This document shows positions 11,501-26,500 of a stretch of 64,000 bases of DNA, in pieces. The position numbers were made by a program, and so were the translations under genes. Source of the DNA: Haliclystus octoradiatus (lineage: Eukaryota; Cnidaria; Staurozoa; Stauromedusae; Haliclystidae). The DNA is taken from contig OU744451.1 in the NCBI GenBank assembly GCA_916610825.1, positions 23,200,349 to 23,264,348 of the forward strand, read 5' to 3'. A model generated the notes under the pieces. It saw only the letters and a program-made list of their open reading frames with translations, was not told the origin of the DNA and searched no databases. Numbering within the stretch: position 1 is the stretch's first letter; every line of letters starts with the position of its first letter.

Positions 11501-14500
11501 AACCACCCCAGTGAAAAAAAGCTGTAAGCTTACCCGGTTCGTGGAAAAATGATAAAAACAAAAAAAAAAAAAAAAAAAAAAAAAGTTCATGAGTTCACGA
11601 ACAATTAAAACGCAGTTCTCAAATTACCCAGGAATGTTCTGTGAAAAATACATGAACATTAATGGGCAATCTAATGTCTATGAATTTATGAACTTCCTTT
11701 CACAGGGGTAGCAAATGACTGTAGGTGTCAACATCTTTGCACATCTTTGCAAAAACATTAGTTGTGTTCATGAACTTTGCAATCCTTCATGAACTGTTCA
11801 TTGAACACATTATAAACAGTTCATAAACAGCTCATGAACGTTAAATAGCCCAATTTTAATGAACTGTTCATAAATGTCCATAAAAATAATTCATGAACTT
11901 TTAATAATTTATCACTTATAAAAAATTCTTCAAACATGAACTCATACATTTTATTTTTGCAAGTGTAATTACGAAATAAATAATGTACCATTCAATGCGT
12001 GGCATTTCTGATTCGTTGCTCAATCACCCCTGCAAAAAACAGTTCAGGAGTTCATGAACAGTTCACAAACAGATCATGAACGTTAAATGGCTCCAAGTTT
12101 TGCGGAACTGTTCATGAACTGTTCATGAACTGTTCATTAACAGTTCATGTCATGAACCCTCACAGACAGTTCATGGACAGTTCATGAACAGTTGATGCAA
12201 ATTTGGGGCCATTTAACGTTCATGAACTCCTGAACTTTTTTTGCAGGGGCATGCATTATTTCCTTGTAGAACATGATCGACATCGATTGACATTTCTCAC
12301 TTGGTTTTTGATTCAAAACGCAAATTTTTCTGTAATAAATTTTGTTTTTACTACTGTATTTTCACTAATGAATAATTAGACACCTTCCTTCATTTTCAAT
12401 TGTCGTTGTCAATGTATCGTTATTTAATGTATCAGATCATAAACTCTTCATGAACTCACTTCATTTTTCTGCAGGGGTATAGTTTCGTCTATACGGCAAT
12501 TTTTCCAATTTTTCTTTCCTTTTTATCTCCAGAAATATCAAGTTACATTCAGCATGTTGGAAATTTATAACGAACAAGTGAGAGATCTTTTACGCAAAGA
12601 TAACCCTAAAGCAGGTCTTCCGGTAAGTGTAAATGATGTTTTGGTATCCAACATGATAATTTTATTGTGAAAAATGTTTTGAACTAAATTACTGAATATT
12701 TACAAGATAAAAACAAGGAAAAATGGTTAAATGACAGAATGACAGAAAATGGCAAAATTCAATATGACAGATCTTAACCCCTGCGAAAAACAGTTCAGAG
12801 GTACCTGAACAGTTCATGAAAACGTCCATGAAAATTGGGCCATTTAACATTCATCAACTGTTCATGAATACTGTTTTTTGCAGCGGTAAGTTAATTTTAA
12901 ATTACAGAAATATTTTGAAAACCAAACAAATCTAATTCATGAAAATTCAAAGGTTTATTAACAGTTTATAAATAGTTCATTCAATTTTCATAAGTTTTTA
13001 GTAATTAATGATGAGAGTAATGATAATTTTATTTTTTAGGTGAGGCAAAATCCCAAAATAGGTGCATTTTATGTCCAAGGACTCAAAACAGTTGCTGTTG
13101 GAAGCTATAAAGAAATTGAAAGTCGAACAGAAGAAGGTAAATAGCCCTTGCATGAAATCTGTTTGAATTCAAGAGCTCCCTCAGCAAAAAATTTGCTGAG
13201 TTCATGAACTTTATGACCTGTTATTGACCTCCTAAACAGTTCAACCCCTGCGTAAAACAGTTTCAGCACAAAACAGAACCAGATTTAACAACACATTAAC
13301 GCGGATTAATCTTGCAACTCGATTTTGACGTCATAGATGAGAATTTTGTGTTTGGTCAGGTATTATCAGAATTGTTAACGTTTCAGTAAGAAAGTCCTGT
13401 AAAAGTTATTAAAAATCTGCTGGTTATTTACAGAGCAAATTTTCGTAAATATTTATCACGCCGTAGCTTTATAAATCACCAGGTACATAATCAATAGACA
13501 TCATTGTCAGGCACTAGAAAATCACCAACCAACTTAGTTAAGTGTTCATATTACGTAAGTGTTCAGATTACGTCCTATGTGAAAACAGTTCATGAACGTT
13601 GAGTGGTCTAATTTTCATGAACAGTTCATGAAGCAAGTTCATGAAAATCAGATCAATTAATGTTCATGAACTATTCGTTTACTGTTTGTGAACTGTTTAA
13701 AAGGTGTTCATGAACAGTTCTTGAAAGTTTATGGTCCATAAACAGTTTATGAACTCAACTAAGATTTTCGCACGGAGTGGTAACCTACAAGCGTAGTATA
13801 CCCTACTGCTTCAAAAACAATCAAAACATTGAAATATTTTTATTAATTTCTTGAATGTTATTTAATCTTAGGAACAGCAAACAGAACGGTTGCCTCAACA
13901 AATATGAATGCAACTAGCTCAAGAGCGCATACAGTTGTTACCATTTGTTTTGATCAAATTTCAAAAAATGAAATGGGTCAAGAAACAAAGAAAACAAGTA
14001 CAATTAACCTTGTCGATCTTGCAGGTAAGAAAATCATTTAAAGCATGTGATCCCCTGCAAAAATAGTTCAGGAGTTCATGAACAGTTCATGAACGTTAAA
14101 TGGCCCCAAATTTTCATGAACTGTTCATGAACTGTCTGTGAGGGTTCATGAAAATTTAAGCCATTCAACGTTCATGAACTGTTCATGAATGTTAAATGGC
14201 CCCAAATTTTCATGAACTGTTCATGAACTGTCTGTGAGGGTTCATGAAAATTTAAGCCATTCAACGTTCATGAACTGTTCATGAATGTTAAATGGCCCCA
14301 AATTTTCATGAACTGTTCATGAATTGTCTGTGAGGGTTCATGAAAATTTAAGCCATTCAACGTTCATGAACTGTTCATGAATGTTAAATGGCCCCAAATT
14401 TTCATGAACTGTTCATGAACTGTCTGTGAGGGTTCATGAAAATTTAAGCCATTCAACGTTCATGAACTGTTCATGAATGTTAAATGGCCCCAAATTTTCA

Positions 14501-17500
14501 TGAACTGTTCATGAACTGTCTGTGAGGGTTCATGAAAATTTAAGCCATTCAACGTTCATGAACTGTTCATGAATGTTAAATGGCCCCAAATTTTCATGAA
14601 CTGTTCATGAACTGTCTGTGAGGGTTCATGAAAATTTAAGCCATTCAACGTTCATGAACTGTTCATGAATGTTAAATGGCCCCAAATTTTCATGAACTGT
14701 TCATGAACTGTCTGTGAGGGTTCATGAAAATTTAAGCCATTCAACATTCATGAACTGTTCATGAACTTCTGAACTGTTTTCGCAGGGGATGACATGATGT
14801 TTGTAATTTTTTATTGTGACCTCTGTAGTTTTTCCCATGCTAGAGGGTCCCCTGTAATCCCCCCATGCTTGAAGTTCACGAGTTGTTCATCAGTGGTCTG
14901 TTTATGTAAGAAATCATACTGTTTCGAGTTCGATTCAAAATTAATTTGCACCAAATGGGATTTTCAAAAACTTTCAATATTGCACGAGCGGGTAGAAGGA
15001 GGAATTTAATCCAGAATTTAAAATGACAAGCAGTATGATTACCTTCTGATCACATACCTGCAAAAGTATTCATAAAACTCACAAAGAAAAATATGTAATA
15101 ATGTTTGCCAGAAACAAACAAAGAGGTGATCACGTCATCAAACAAAATATTACTTTGAGCAAACATGTTCCAATTCCATGTTACCATGGTCCACATTTTT
15201 CAAAGTCTGTTTTGTTGGCTAGTTTTTAGTTCGACGGTTGTAACGATTGGCTCAGATGGTAGAGCGGCCAAACTGGACAGGTCTGATCATATCTGATCTA
15301 CTGTGGTTTGAATCCCCCGAATGTCAACTTAGCCTTGACTTTATGTAAAAAAAACCATCAAATTAGTACAATTTAATGATGGCATATGGAATGATCCAGA
15401 GGGAATTGCATTGTTAGTAGCTGAGGCATATCATTGCTCATTGACAGTTGAGACCTATCTGCCATGAAATCTATTGAAAATGATCTCCAATATCACGGCT
15501 AAGATCAATAAAGAGTGTTTAACATCACTGCTCTCTGCAAAAAGAGCCACTCCTTTAGAAATAGAGGAGTGGTACGGGTGGCTTCGGTAGGGCAGTACCG
15601 TCTCAATTATTCACTTTATTATTGTAACTTATTTGATTGAAATATTTTTAAGGATCTGAAAGAGCTGACAGTACAGGGGCCACTGGTGATCGTTTGAAAG
15701 AAGGAGCAAATATCAATAAAAGTTTATCATCGCTTGGAAATGTTATTTCTGCATTAGCTGATCAATCAATGGGTAAAAAGAAAGTTCTAGTTCCTTACAG
15801 AGATTCTGTTCTAACCAAACTATTACAAAATGCTCTTGGTGGTAATAGTAAAACTGTAATGATTGCTGCGTTGTCACCAGCGGATATCAATTATGATGAA
15901 ACATTATCTACCTTAAGGTAAATCCCAAGTATTGAATGAAACATATCGGATGTCAAAGGTCTTGCCTGTGAGACATTGCTTTTAACACTCTAAACTCTCC
16001 CAGAGTATCTTTGAACCATTTTCCTGTAAAAACAATTCAATTTAACGCTCACAAACAGTTCATGAACTGTTCATTAATATGTTCATGAACAGCTCATATA
16101 TGTTTGTGAACAGTTCATGAACTTTTTTAAGGTATTCATGAACAGCTAATCAATTGAATGTATTTTAGAAGTAATTTGGATTTAATTAGGTGTGCTACAT
16201 TTACAGAGAAATTTGCTCATGGGATTTGAACACTTGAAAGCAACACAATGTATCTTTTGAGCATACACCCCATGTGAAAACAGTTCATGAACATTGAGTG
16301 GTCCAATTGTTTCATTGACTGTTCATAAACTGCTTGGTAAACTGTTTATTTTGTAAGGTGTGCATGGACTTGTATAATTCTTTAAATGTTGTGAAGTAAC
16401 TGTCCATGAGCTGCAATTCAGGAGGTTCATGAACAGTTCATGAACTCAACAAACTTTTCTGCAATGATCTTAAAGGATGTTATAATTCTAATTCCAAAAT
16501 ATTTTCCATGTACAAATTGAGCTCCATCAGTATATTTTCTTCAACAAACAATAACTTCTGATCTGATTGGAAATTTTTATTGTGATTTTTATCGTTTTAT
16601 TATTTTTACATCAAGTTCAAACTGCAACTTTGGAAGCGTTTTGAACCTGTTTTTGTTCTGTGTTGATATGATGATTAAGTCAATCAGATTAATAGAAATT
16701 TTATTTTACAAAACCATATAACAAGCAACCGTTATCCTATAGGTACGCAGACAGAGCAAAGAAAATCAAGACAAAAGCTGTTGTTAATGAGAACCCATTG
16801 GATAAACTTATCCGTGAACTTCGTGAAGAAAATGAACGACTTAAGAAGTCTGCTGATGGTGGAAACCTAACAATAGGAGGCGATGGAAGTACAATGTCTG
16901 CTGAAGGTATTGTTACAAGTAGATATGAAAGATTATTGGAAGATACCAAAGGCTGAAATGTTCTAATGGATTACATTTTAATTCAATCCTTCGTTATCCC
17001 TGTGAAAAAAGCTGATTAGATTATGAATATGAAATTGCCCAATTTTTTTATGAACCTTTCGCGAACAGTTCATGAACACTTCAAGAAGTATTCGAAGATT
17101 GTTCATGATCTGTTCATGGATTAAAGAATATTTTCGCTACGCACTGAACAATTAAGCTGAATAATCACACGCATATTTGTCAAAAAAAAATCAGGCAAAC
17201 TTAATTTTTTCTGCAACGTAAAATCATCAAGTGATGTTCTAATATGACTCAGACTACCTCTGCGAAAGCGGTTCATGAACAGTTCATGAACTGTTCATGG
17301 ACAGTTCATAAACGTTGAATGGCCCCATATTTTCATGAACTGTTCATGAACTGTCTGTGAGGGTTCATGAACTGTTCATGAACTCCTGAACTGTTTTTCG
17401 CAGGGGTATTTTCAAACAATCACTTGACTAATTTCATGGTTTGAATTTCAGAAATAGAAGCAATGCGCAAAAGTATGCAGGATGAAATAATGGCTCAAAT

Positions 17501-20500
17501 GCAAGCCAATTCAGAAGCTATGATGAGCTGGGATGAAAAGGTAAAACCGTTAATATACTTATTAATGGACTTATAATTTCTTGTATTTAAATTTTGTTTT
17601 TACTATTTAAAGTGGGAATAAACCCCCAGACTATCTTTACATATGTAGTAGAACCCGACGTGAAAAAAACAATGGCGTAATTTTTTTTTCGATCTTGAAA
17701 TTATTTCTTGGTGAAAAATGCCTTCAAAGTGGTGTTTTGACCCAAATGTCGCTGAGGAAAATAAGGGATTGGATCTAGCTTTATGACGACAAAGTCACAA
17801 GTCGTGCGGTTTGTCTAACAGACTTAAGAGTGGGCTGATCACGCAACGTTATCTTTGAGGTGACCTAGCTCCGCGAAGTCACACAGAAAAAAAATCTGAC
17901 AAGGCTGAGCCATGAACAAACATATAAACTCGCGAATTACGTAAAAAAGATACAATTTGTGATTTCAGGAGCAGAGTAAAATCTATTGAAACGCTCAGTC
18001 GAAATAATTTCTCGTAGCGTCATTAAGCGCGATGAATCTGATATAGATTGCGGATTAACACAAATGTCAGGCGGTGCGAGTATTCCTTTGTGACTAGTCT
18101 AGCGACACATATTAGTTACGTATTCTGGGTGACCGCAGTACTTCTCAAATCTTAATTAGTAGACACGTGCCCTTCGAAATAGCTTTATCCTACGCTATAT
18201 AAGTTATATAGCTATTTTTAACTCTATCTGCAAGTTTTTCTCGAGTAAATATTTCTAGAAGATATCCTTTTCATGATCTAGATGTAAATGTAAACTGATT
18301 CGATTTGCACAGTCACAGACGAATTTTCCTCAAGATAGATATTGGTACTGCAAAGTATTAATTGTACTTGATCGGATTTATTTAAGTATTACCAAATTAT
18401 TAAATAGACATTTTTCAATTATCATTTCAAAATTTAAATTTGAAATCGATGTTTGTCTAGTAAAACTTAAACCATGTAATCGTATAGTTTATACGACTGT
18501 AGATAGATATATTACATTCAATAGTCTAACAAAGTGTTCATCATTTATTTACCAAGCATTCAATTATTAGAAAACCATTGAAAATTCTTCAATACATTAC
18601 ACTGTAAAATTCTATAAAATATCGGAAAATAGTACAAAAATGATATGAGGGCTTGGACGTTCTTATTCAAGTTTACAGTCATATACTAGAACTACAGTAA
18701 TGCATATTCTATCATTTTTCGGTTTTGCGGTATATCTTCATTGCATAAATTGTTACCCTCTCTATCAACGTTATCTGATTAACAAAATTAGGGTTTTGCA
18801 ATGTGAAGTCTCGTTCCTGATTATACAGACGCCACTAAATTTTTTTACCAGTCTAGTATTCATTCCTTTGGCTAGAAAGTAGAACATGTTAGCATCATGT
18901 CATAATCTGTAGCTTATATGATGCGGTAATACAGTGCAGAAGTTACTTTGCACAAAATACCTTTCTACAGAGACGCGAAATCAGATGGACAGATTTCGCT
19001 TCTGTGAAAAGAGGACTATAAAACAGACGGCTATGGTGTTCTTATAGCGTTTCTCACCATACATTATGATTTTTACCCTCAAAAGAATACTCCATTTTCA
19101 GTTCAGACATCTGCTTACAACAATAAATTCTACTTAGCTGGCTATTGTGGTCACCAGAGAATCTTTTGATATGTGTTAAATATGTGTGAGAATGAAATGT
19201 CAAAATATAATCTGTATAACGCGCGCTACGAATGAAATATTTTCTGATTTTTATTTTCTTCAAATTCGTGAACTTTAAAATCATTAAATCATCTGGAATT
19301 TTGCTACTCTTGAGTTTATATGTTCTTCCTTACCTCAGTTTTGTGGGAGAGAAAAATAGAGTGCCGTTCCAGAGCTACACCATCTTAAACGTAACATCGC
19401 GTAATTAATCCGATCTAAAGTCTATTAGAAAAACCGCACGACTTGTGACTTTGTCGTCATAAAGCTAGATCCAATCCCTTTTTTCCTTAGCGACATTTGG
19501 GTCAAAACACCACTTTGAAGGCATTTTTCACCAAGAAATAATTTCCAGATCTAAAAAAAATTTACGCCATTGTTTTTTTCAGGTCGGGTTCTACTACATA
19601 TGTAAAGATAGTCTGGGGGTTTATTCCCACTCTAAACATTTTTTGTTGAGCATATTTACAACTTTCTAAATTATTTGTAAAACATTCCCTCCCTCACAGA
19701 CAGTTCATGAACAGCTGGAAATTTGGGGCCATTTAACGTTCATGAGCTGTTCATGAACTCCTGAACTATTTTTCAGGGGCAATCTCAAAAAATTTCCGTG
19801 GGAGAACGCACCTAACCCCCTAGAGGGATCTCACTTTTGGTGCAATCTGATGTCAGCCCCAAAAATATTTTCAAAGTTGTCCACCCTTGACTTTGAGCCC
19901 CTCTGTCAAAAATGTGTTGAGTTCATGAAATGTCAATGAACGTTAAATGCCTAATTTTTATGAACTTTTTCATGAAAAGTTCATGAACCCTCACAGACAG
20001 TTCATGAAAATTTGGGGCCATTTAACGTTCATGAACTGTTCATGAACTGTTCATGATCTGTTCATGAACTGTTCATGAACTCCTGAACTTTTTTCGCAGG
20101 GTTATCATCAGCAGTTCATTAAAATTGGACCAATTTCACATTCATTCATGGAAACTCATTTTTGAAACTTGGACCGTGTTTTTCAGGGTGAACAATATAA
20201 CACTGAATTTGTTGACGATATAAGTTTGCTGTTTTGTAGCTCCAAGCATCTCGAAGTGAAGTGTCTGATGTCGATTCTGACAAACTGAAAGTTAGTAGTG
20301 TACCACATCTTATCAACTTGAATGAGGATCCAATGTTATCAGCTGTTATCAAACATTTCATCAAAGAAGGTATTTCATATTCATATGTGTTTCGTTAATA
20401 AGCTATCCCCGTGTGAAAACATTTCATGAAAATTTGGCCTTTTAACGCTCATAAACTAATTATATTGCGTTCATGAACTGTTTATAACGTGTTCGTGAAC

Positions 20501-23500
20501 AGTTCATGAAAGTTTGCAAATTTTTTAAAGGGCATTTATTTTTTATGAACTGGTAATGATCTGTTTATAAGGTGTTCATGAACCTCTCACAGATGTATAT
20601 AAAGGTTTTGAACTGTTTGTAAATAGTAGCAAAAACAACCTGGCAAGAAACAGTTTTTGTTTTTTTCCAAATTTATCATTTGATCATTCACAAGCCTGGA
20701 TATCCTGCGTGATACATTTTCTGATATATTTTATATATATTTCTGCGTGATATGTGATCTTATTTCGTAGATACATTAACATTTTCTTGAAAGCTCTTGG
20801 TAAAACATTAAGGTCACTATGCCATGCCTATACCAGATGGATTGAACATTTTGTCCAAACTTTGCAACTCAATCCAATTCAATACCATATGTGAATGCCA
20901 CTTATTTCTTCCATTAATCTTTTTGATTTATTATTAATTAATTTAGGATTGATGACAATTGGTCGGAAAGATGGAGAACCGGATATTATTATGAGCGGTT
21001 TGAGGTAAACAGTCCATGTAAAATTATTAGTCAATTACCAAGTAATTCAAGTAATAGGCGGATTAGCTCAGATGGCAGAGCAACCGAACTTCAGATCGGA
21101 TCATATCTGATCGACCGTGGTTCAAATCCCCCTAAGGTCAACTCAGCCTTGACTTTATCTGAAACATCAAATGAGTACCATCTGAGGATGGCGGATGGAA
21201 TGGTCCAGAGGGAATTGCATTGTGAGTAGCTGCGGCGCATCGTTGCGCATTGACAATCGAGACCTATCTGCCATGAAATTTGTTGAAATTGATCTGCAGT
21301 GTCGCGGCTGAGATCAACAAAGAGCGTTTAAAATCATTGCTCTCCGCGAAAAAAGCCACTCATCTAGAAATAGAGGAGTGGTACGGGTGCCTTCGGTAGG
21401 GCGACACCGTCTACATTACTTTTTTAAGTAATTCATAAGAGATTCAATCAATGTCATAGGTCAATAGTTATTAGTTAAGGTAGTAGTATTCACTGATCAA
21501 TTCTGTGAATAGCAGTTCATGAGTTCATGAACGTTAAATGGCCCCAAATTTTCATGAACTGTTCATGAACTGTCCGTAAACTGTTCATGAACTATCCGTT
21601 GAACGTTCACAAACTGTTCACGAACTCCCAAACTGTTTTTCATAGGATTATGGTGTTGCCCCTCTTTTAATTTAAACAGACTTAGATCCTATCGTTTCAT
21701 TCTCATGTATTTAATTTTGCTAATTATTCATGTAAGATATCATGTGATTTCTGTTTTAATTATTTCTGATTCTAGTATTCAAAAGCAGCATGTCATTATT
21801 ATGAATAACGACAATGAAATCACAATCAAACCAGCAACACCTGGGGCTAAAACAAAAGTTAACGGCATGGCACTCACCGGTGAAAGAGTTCTGAAGCATC
21901 TTGATAGAATCTTGTTTGGTAAGCATCAGTCAGCATTTTAGTATAAAAGATAGCGACAGAAAATTACAACATATTTTTACACCAGAGTAATCTATTTACA
22001 AGAGTTGAGCCAAGCTTTCATGTGCCGCTATCGTCTCCTCTTGAACAGTGAAATGCGCGAAATAAACAGCATTTTCCGCACATGCGCACTGTTAAAATCC
22101 TGCTCAGGTCCATCCCTGCAAAAAACAGTTCAGGAGTTCATGAACAGTTCATGAATAGTTTACGAACGTTAAATGGCTCCAAATTTTCATGAACTGTTCA
22201 TGAAAATTTTGAACCATTTATGTTCATGAACTGTTCATGAACTGTTCATGAACTCCTGAACTGTTTTCGCAGGGGCAGGCCAAAAAGATCTGATCAACAT
22301 TACTTTAGGTTAATCTTTTGGGCGGGGTTAAAGCCACATGAAATGTGTTGTCCATACCTGCTTGAAAATAATTCACAAACGTTAAAAATAGCCCAATTCT
22401 AAGGAAACTTTTATAAACAAGTCCGTGAAAATTAGGCCCCCAACGTTCATAAACTGTTTGAAAGGGTTCATGAACTCAAACATTATTCCTGAGGTGTACT
22501 CATGATAGCCATGAACACAATAAAAATTACCACATCAAACTTTTTTATAAAGAATAATACCAACATATTTCTTAATTCTTGGGAAATCAATTCATTAACG
22601 TTTGATTGCCAAATTTTCAAGAACTGTTCATGAAAATTTAATGAACAATTCAAAAAGGTTTATAAAAAGGTTTGTGAGACGGTTCATGAAAACCAGGCCA
22701 TTTAGCTTTCATGAACTGTTCACGAAATGTTAATAGAGTTCATGCTTTGTTCATAAACAGATAAACAGTTCACTTAGAACAGTTCATGAATTTAGTAAAT
22801 TTTTACTCAGATGAACTAGCTACTGCTACTATAATACTTTTCGTTGTTGTATTTACCAGTTGATCATACTCCGAGTAAGTTAAGTAGCTGATATTTTATG
22901 CATGTGTGCGTAATCGGATGTTCTTCCTGATGCAAACCAATGCTGCTTACTGCCAGGGATTGAACCCAAAACCCTGCGGGAAGAGGTCCTAATTCCTTTT
23001 CTGATGTGATGAATTGAAAGAAACAATATTTTCATTTAGGTTCAAATCACATGTTTTATTTTGTGAATCCATTGAGTAAAGATAAAAGTGAAGGAACACC
23101 AGATAAAGTTGACTGGGAATTTGCACAGAAAGAAATTGCACAAGCGAAAGGATTTCATACAGGAATGGGATCTGGTCTAACTCAAGGTACGTATCATGTC
23201 TGAGTGTTTTTCGCTTTAGAAATCATAGGATCATTCTGTAAGCAAACACGATAATGCAACTGTGGATAACATTTACGCTGGCAAGAAAGCACACGTTGGT
23301 TCACAGACCCTATGGTTTTAAGAACAAACTCTGGGGTTGGCTAGTGTAACTAATCTTCTGTTAAAAATTTTGCGAATTCTAGACAGTTTCAGAACAGTTC
23401 ATAAAAGTTAATAAAATTTATATTTCCTGTTTTTCATTAAAGGGTTAATGCATGGGTAACAATGTTCCATCATAAAATCTTTCCAAGAGTCACAGATTGG

Positions 23501-26500
23501 GAGACACAGATGAAGCATAATGAATAAAAAAGTTTATTCTAGCTTCCTGAGGTGTCTCTAAATATCCCGAGTGTAATATTTCGTGTTGGAGAATGGCAGA
23601 TTCTGTGCATGAAATCTGTTTAATAAACAATATTTTTTTAATATGATATCCCCGACAATGAACTTCCTTCTGAATATTTGCTACCCTTCTGGAACTCCCA
23701 ATCCCCTAACGTCCCCCATTTTAATCGCTTCTATTGAACAATGGAGATTGAAAAATTCAGGAAAAAACATGAATGCGAAAATCATTTTCCGCAGCGACAC
23801 ATGATTTTCTGATACCTTCTTGTTTTCTCTTTTTGTGCCCTCTCGTGTGACATAAAGCAATAGCTCATATGAAAATGTGTACCAATTGCTTCATCCTCTG
23901 TGAACATTTTTTGTGGGTTTATGAACAGTTCATGAACAGTCAAGAAATCAGCCATGCGAAAACCTTGAAAAAGGTTTATGAGGTTTTTACTGAAAAAATT
24001 ATAATAATAATGATGATGATGATCATGGTAATGTAATGTAGACGGTGTCGCCCTATCGAAGGCACCCGTATCACTCCTCTATTTCTAGAGGAGTGGCTTT
24101 TTTAGCTGAGGGCAATATTTTAAACGATCTTTGTTGATCTCAGCCGCGACACTGCAGATCAATTTCAACAGATTTCATGGCAGGCAGGTCTCGATTGTCA
24201 ATGCGCAACGATGACCGCAGCTACTCACAATGCAATTCCCTCTGGACCATTCCATCTGCCATCTTCAGATGGTACTCATTTGATGTTTCAGATAAAGTCA
24301 AGGCTGAGTTGACTTTCGGGGGATTTGAACCACAGTCGATCAGATATGATCCGATCTGAAGTATGGTTGCTCTGCCATCTGAGCTAATCCTCCTTTAATG
24401 ATGATCATGGTGATGATATACAAACAGCAAACTCTTATTATGCTTTCTTTCTAGTTTTGAGTTGCTTAATCATTTTCCCTCTATGAACTGTAGGTCAAAT
24501 TGAGGCCCAAGAACAAGTTGTAGAATTGCTTCCAATGGTTAGTGAAGTCAATGCAATCAGCGAAGAGCTTGATAAACACAAGTAAGATTATTTTAATAAT
24601 AATATCTTACTATAAATAAATATATTTCGCAAAACAAAGAGATTTTATCAAATTACCCATGCAAAAAACGTTTAGAACGTTAAATGGCTCAATTTTCATG
24701 GAATGTATATAAACTGTTTATACCGTGTTCATGAACAGTTCATGAACTCAAAACATAGACAGTCTGGTTATAGGAATATTCCAACCCTTTTTTTGCCTAA
24801 CAAGTTTGCTAAACAAAGAACAACACAAATCATGCTGACCCCTCCGAAAACAGTTCAGGAGTTAATGAACAGTTCATGAACAGTTCTAAACAGTTCATGA
24901 ACGAAACATAAAAAGACCTTATTCACAACAGGAAACTGTGTGATGCATGTGTAATATATATTGTGTGTTATCCCCAGCTGTAATGTAATGCTAGCTGACT
25001 GCGGTCATCCGTGATTGTTAATAATAGGAAATGATAAGTCTTGTAAAGGGAGTTGCCTTGAGTCCTCCGAAGAGAACAGTCTGATAAGATAATTACCTGA
25101 ACCTTTTACTGTGTCGTTTATGTCTCCCTCACATCGACCATAGTCTTACAGAAACATTAACATATAATGAATTATGAACATAGGTGATGAATAGTTCAAG
25201 TTCACAGACAATTAATGGCTTGTTTTACCATGAACTTTTTCATGAACTGTCTGTGAGAAGCTTATATCGAACCCCTGAAAATATTTACTGAGTTTATGAA
25301 CCTTGTGAAGTGTACATGAACTGTTCATTAACAATTAATAAACAGTTCATAAGTTGTACAAACATGCATTGACTGTTCATAAACACCTTAAAAACAGTTT
25401 ATAATGTAGTGGATTGTTTTATGTCTATTGTCTTATCATAATGTATTTTCTTTGTTAACTGTAAAGCTTCCGTTTGTAATCATGTATACCTTGTAAATGT
25501 AAATCACTGTCTGTAATGTATTCACCTTCTTCACGTCTGCCCTTCGTAGCGACAGCATCCATGTTAGCAAAGCTGGAACACCTTCATAGAGGCTCTGTTT
25601 ATCAACGGTCATATTAACCCTCATTCATCCTCTCCCTGTTGGTGGCCAGCTACAGTTATTATAATTACAATTACACAAATATATATCCTATCAACGCCTA
25701 TGTATGTGTGATGGTATTAATCAATACTTCGTACATTCCACCCGCTACAAAAGCTTGGCTGTTATGATCTTTTCCATGTAAATTTGACCATCTAATAATC
25801 ATGAACTGATTTCAAAGTGAAATAAACAAACCAAACATAATTTTATTTTTATTGAAAATTTTGGATTTATTGAAGCAAACTCTGACTGTGTTTATTTTTC
25901 TTTTCAGAACATTTGAGGTAATCTTGGTTGCTGGAACATCACAAGAAGAAACAGGAAAAGGAACAAAGTAAGATAAAAAATAATTCAGATGAAATAAAGA
26001 AGTAGTACCCCTGCGAAACAAGTTCATGAACATTCAGAATTGTTCATAACTTTATGAACGTTCATGAACTGTGCTGAACAGTTCATCAACTTTAAAGAAT
26101 AATTCATAAAAATATGGTACATTAACTCTTACAGTTCATGAATGTTCATTTATTTTTTGATAAACTGATTTTATGAACTTTGGTGAACTATTTCATTAAC
26201 TTCTGTTGAACTTGAGTTCATGAATGTTCATGAAATTTGGTAAACTGATTTCATGAACTTTGATGAACTAGTTCATGAACTTTGATGAATTAGTTCATGA
26301 ACTTTCATGAACTTTCATGAACTTTGCTGAATTGATTCACGAACTTTCTTGAACTTTTGATGAACTATTTCATTAGCTTTATTTCATGAGCTCTGACGAA
26401 CTTTGATGAACCAGTTCTTTAAAGAATAGTTCATAAAAATATAGTTCATTAACTTTTAATGACCTAGTTCATTAACTTTGGTTGAACTTGAGTTCATGAA

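Noticed and set aside
14060-14770. CRISPR-like array of direct repeats
   Set aside because: Eukaryotic intron; units are contiguous 96-base tandem repeats without unique spacers.
16907-16956. Kinesin ending early at the TGA near 16954 by reading through exon 13
   Set aside because: A good donor at 16906/16907 joins in frame to the next exon; the read-through form would lack the FHA domain. It could exist as a short isoform, but nothing here supports it.
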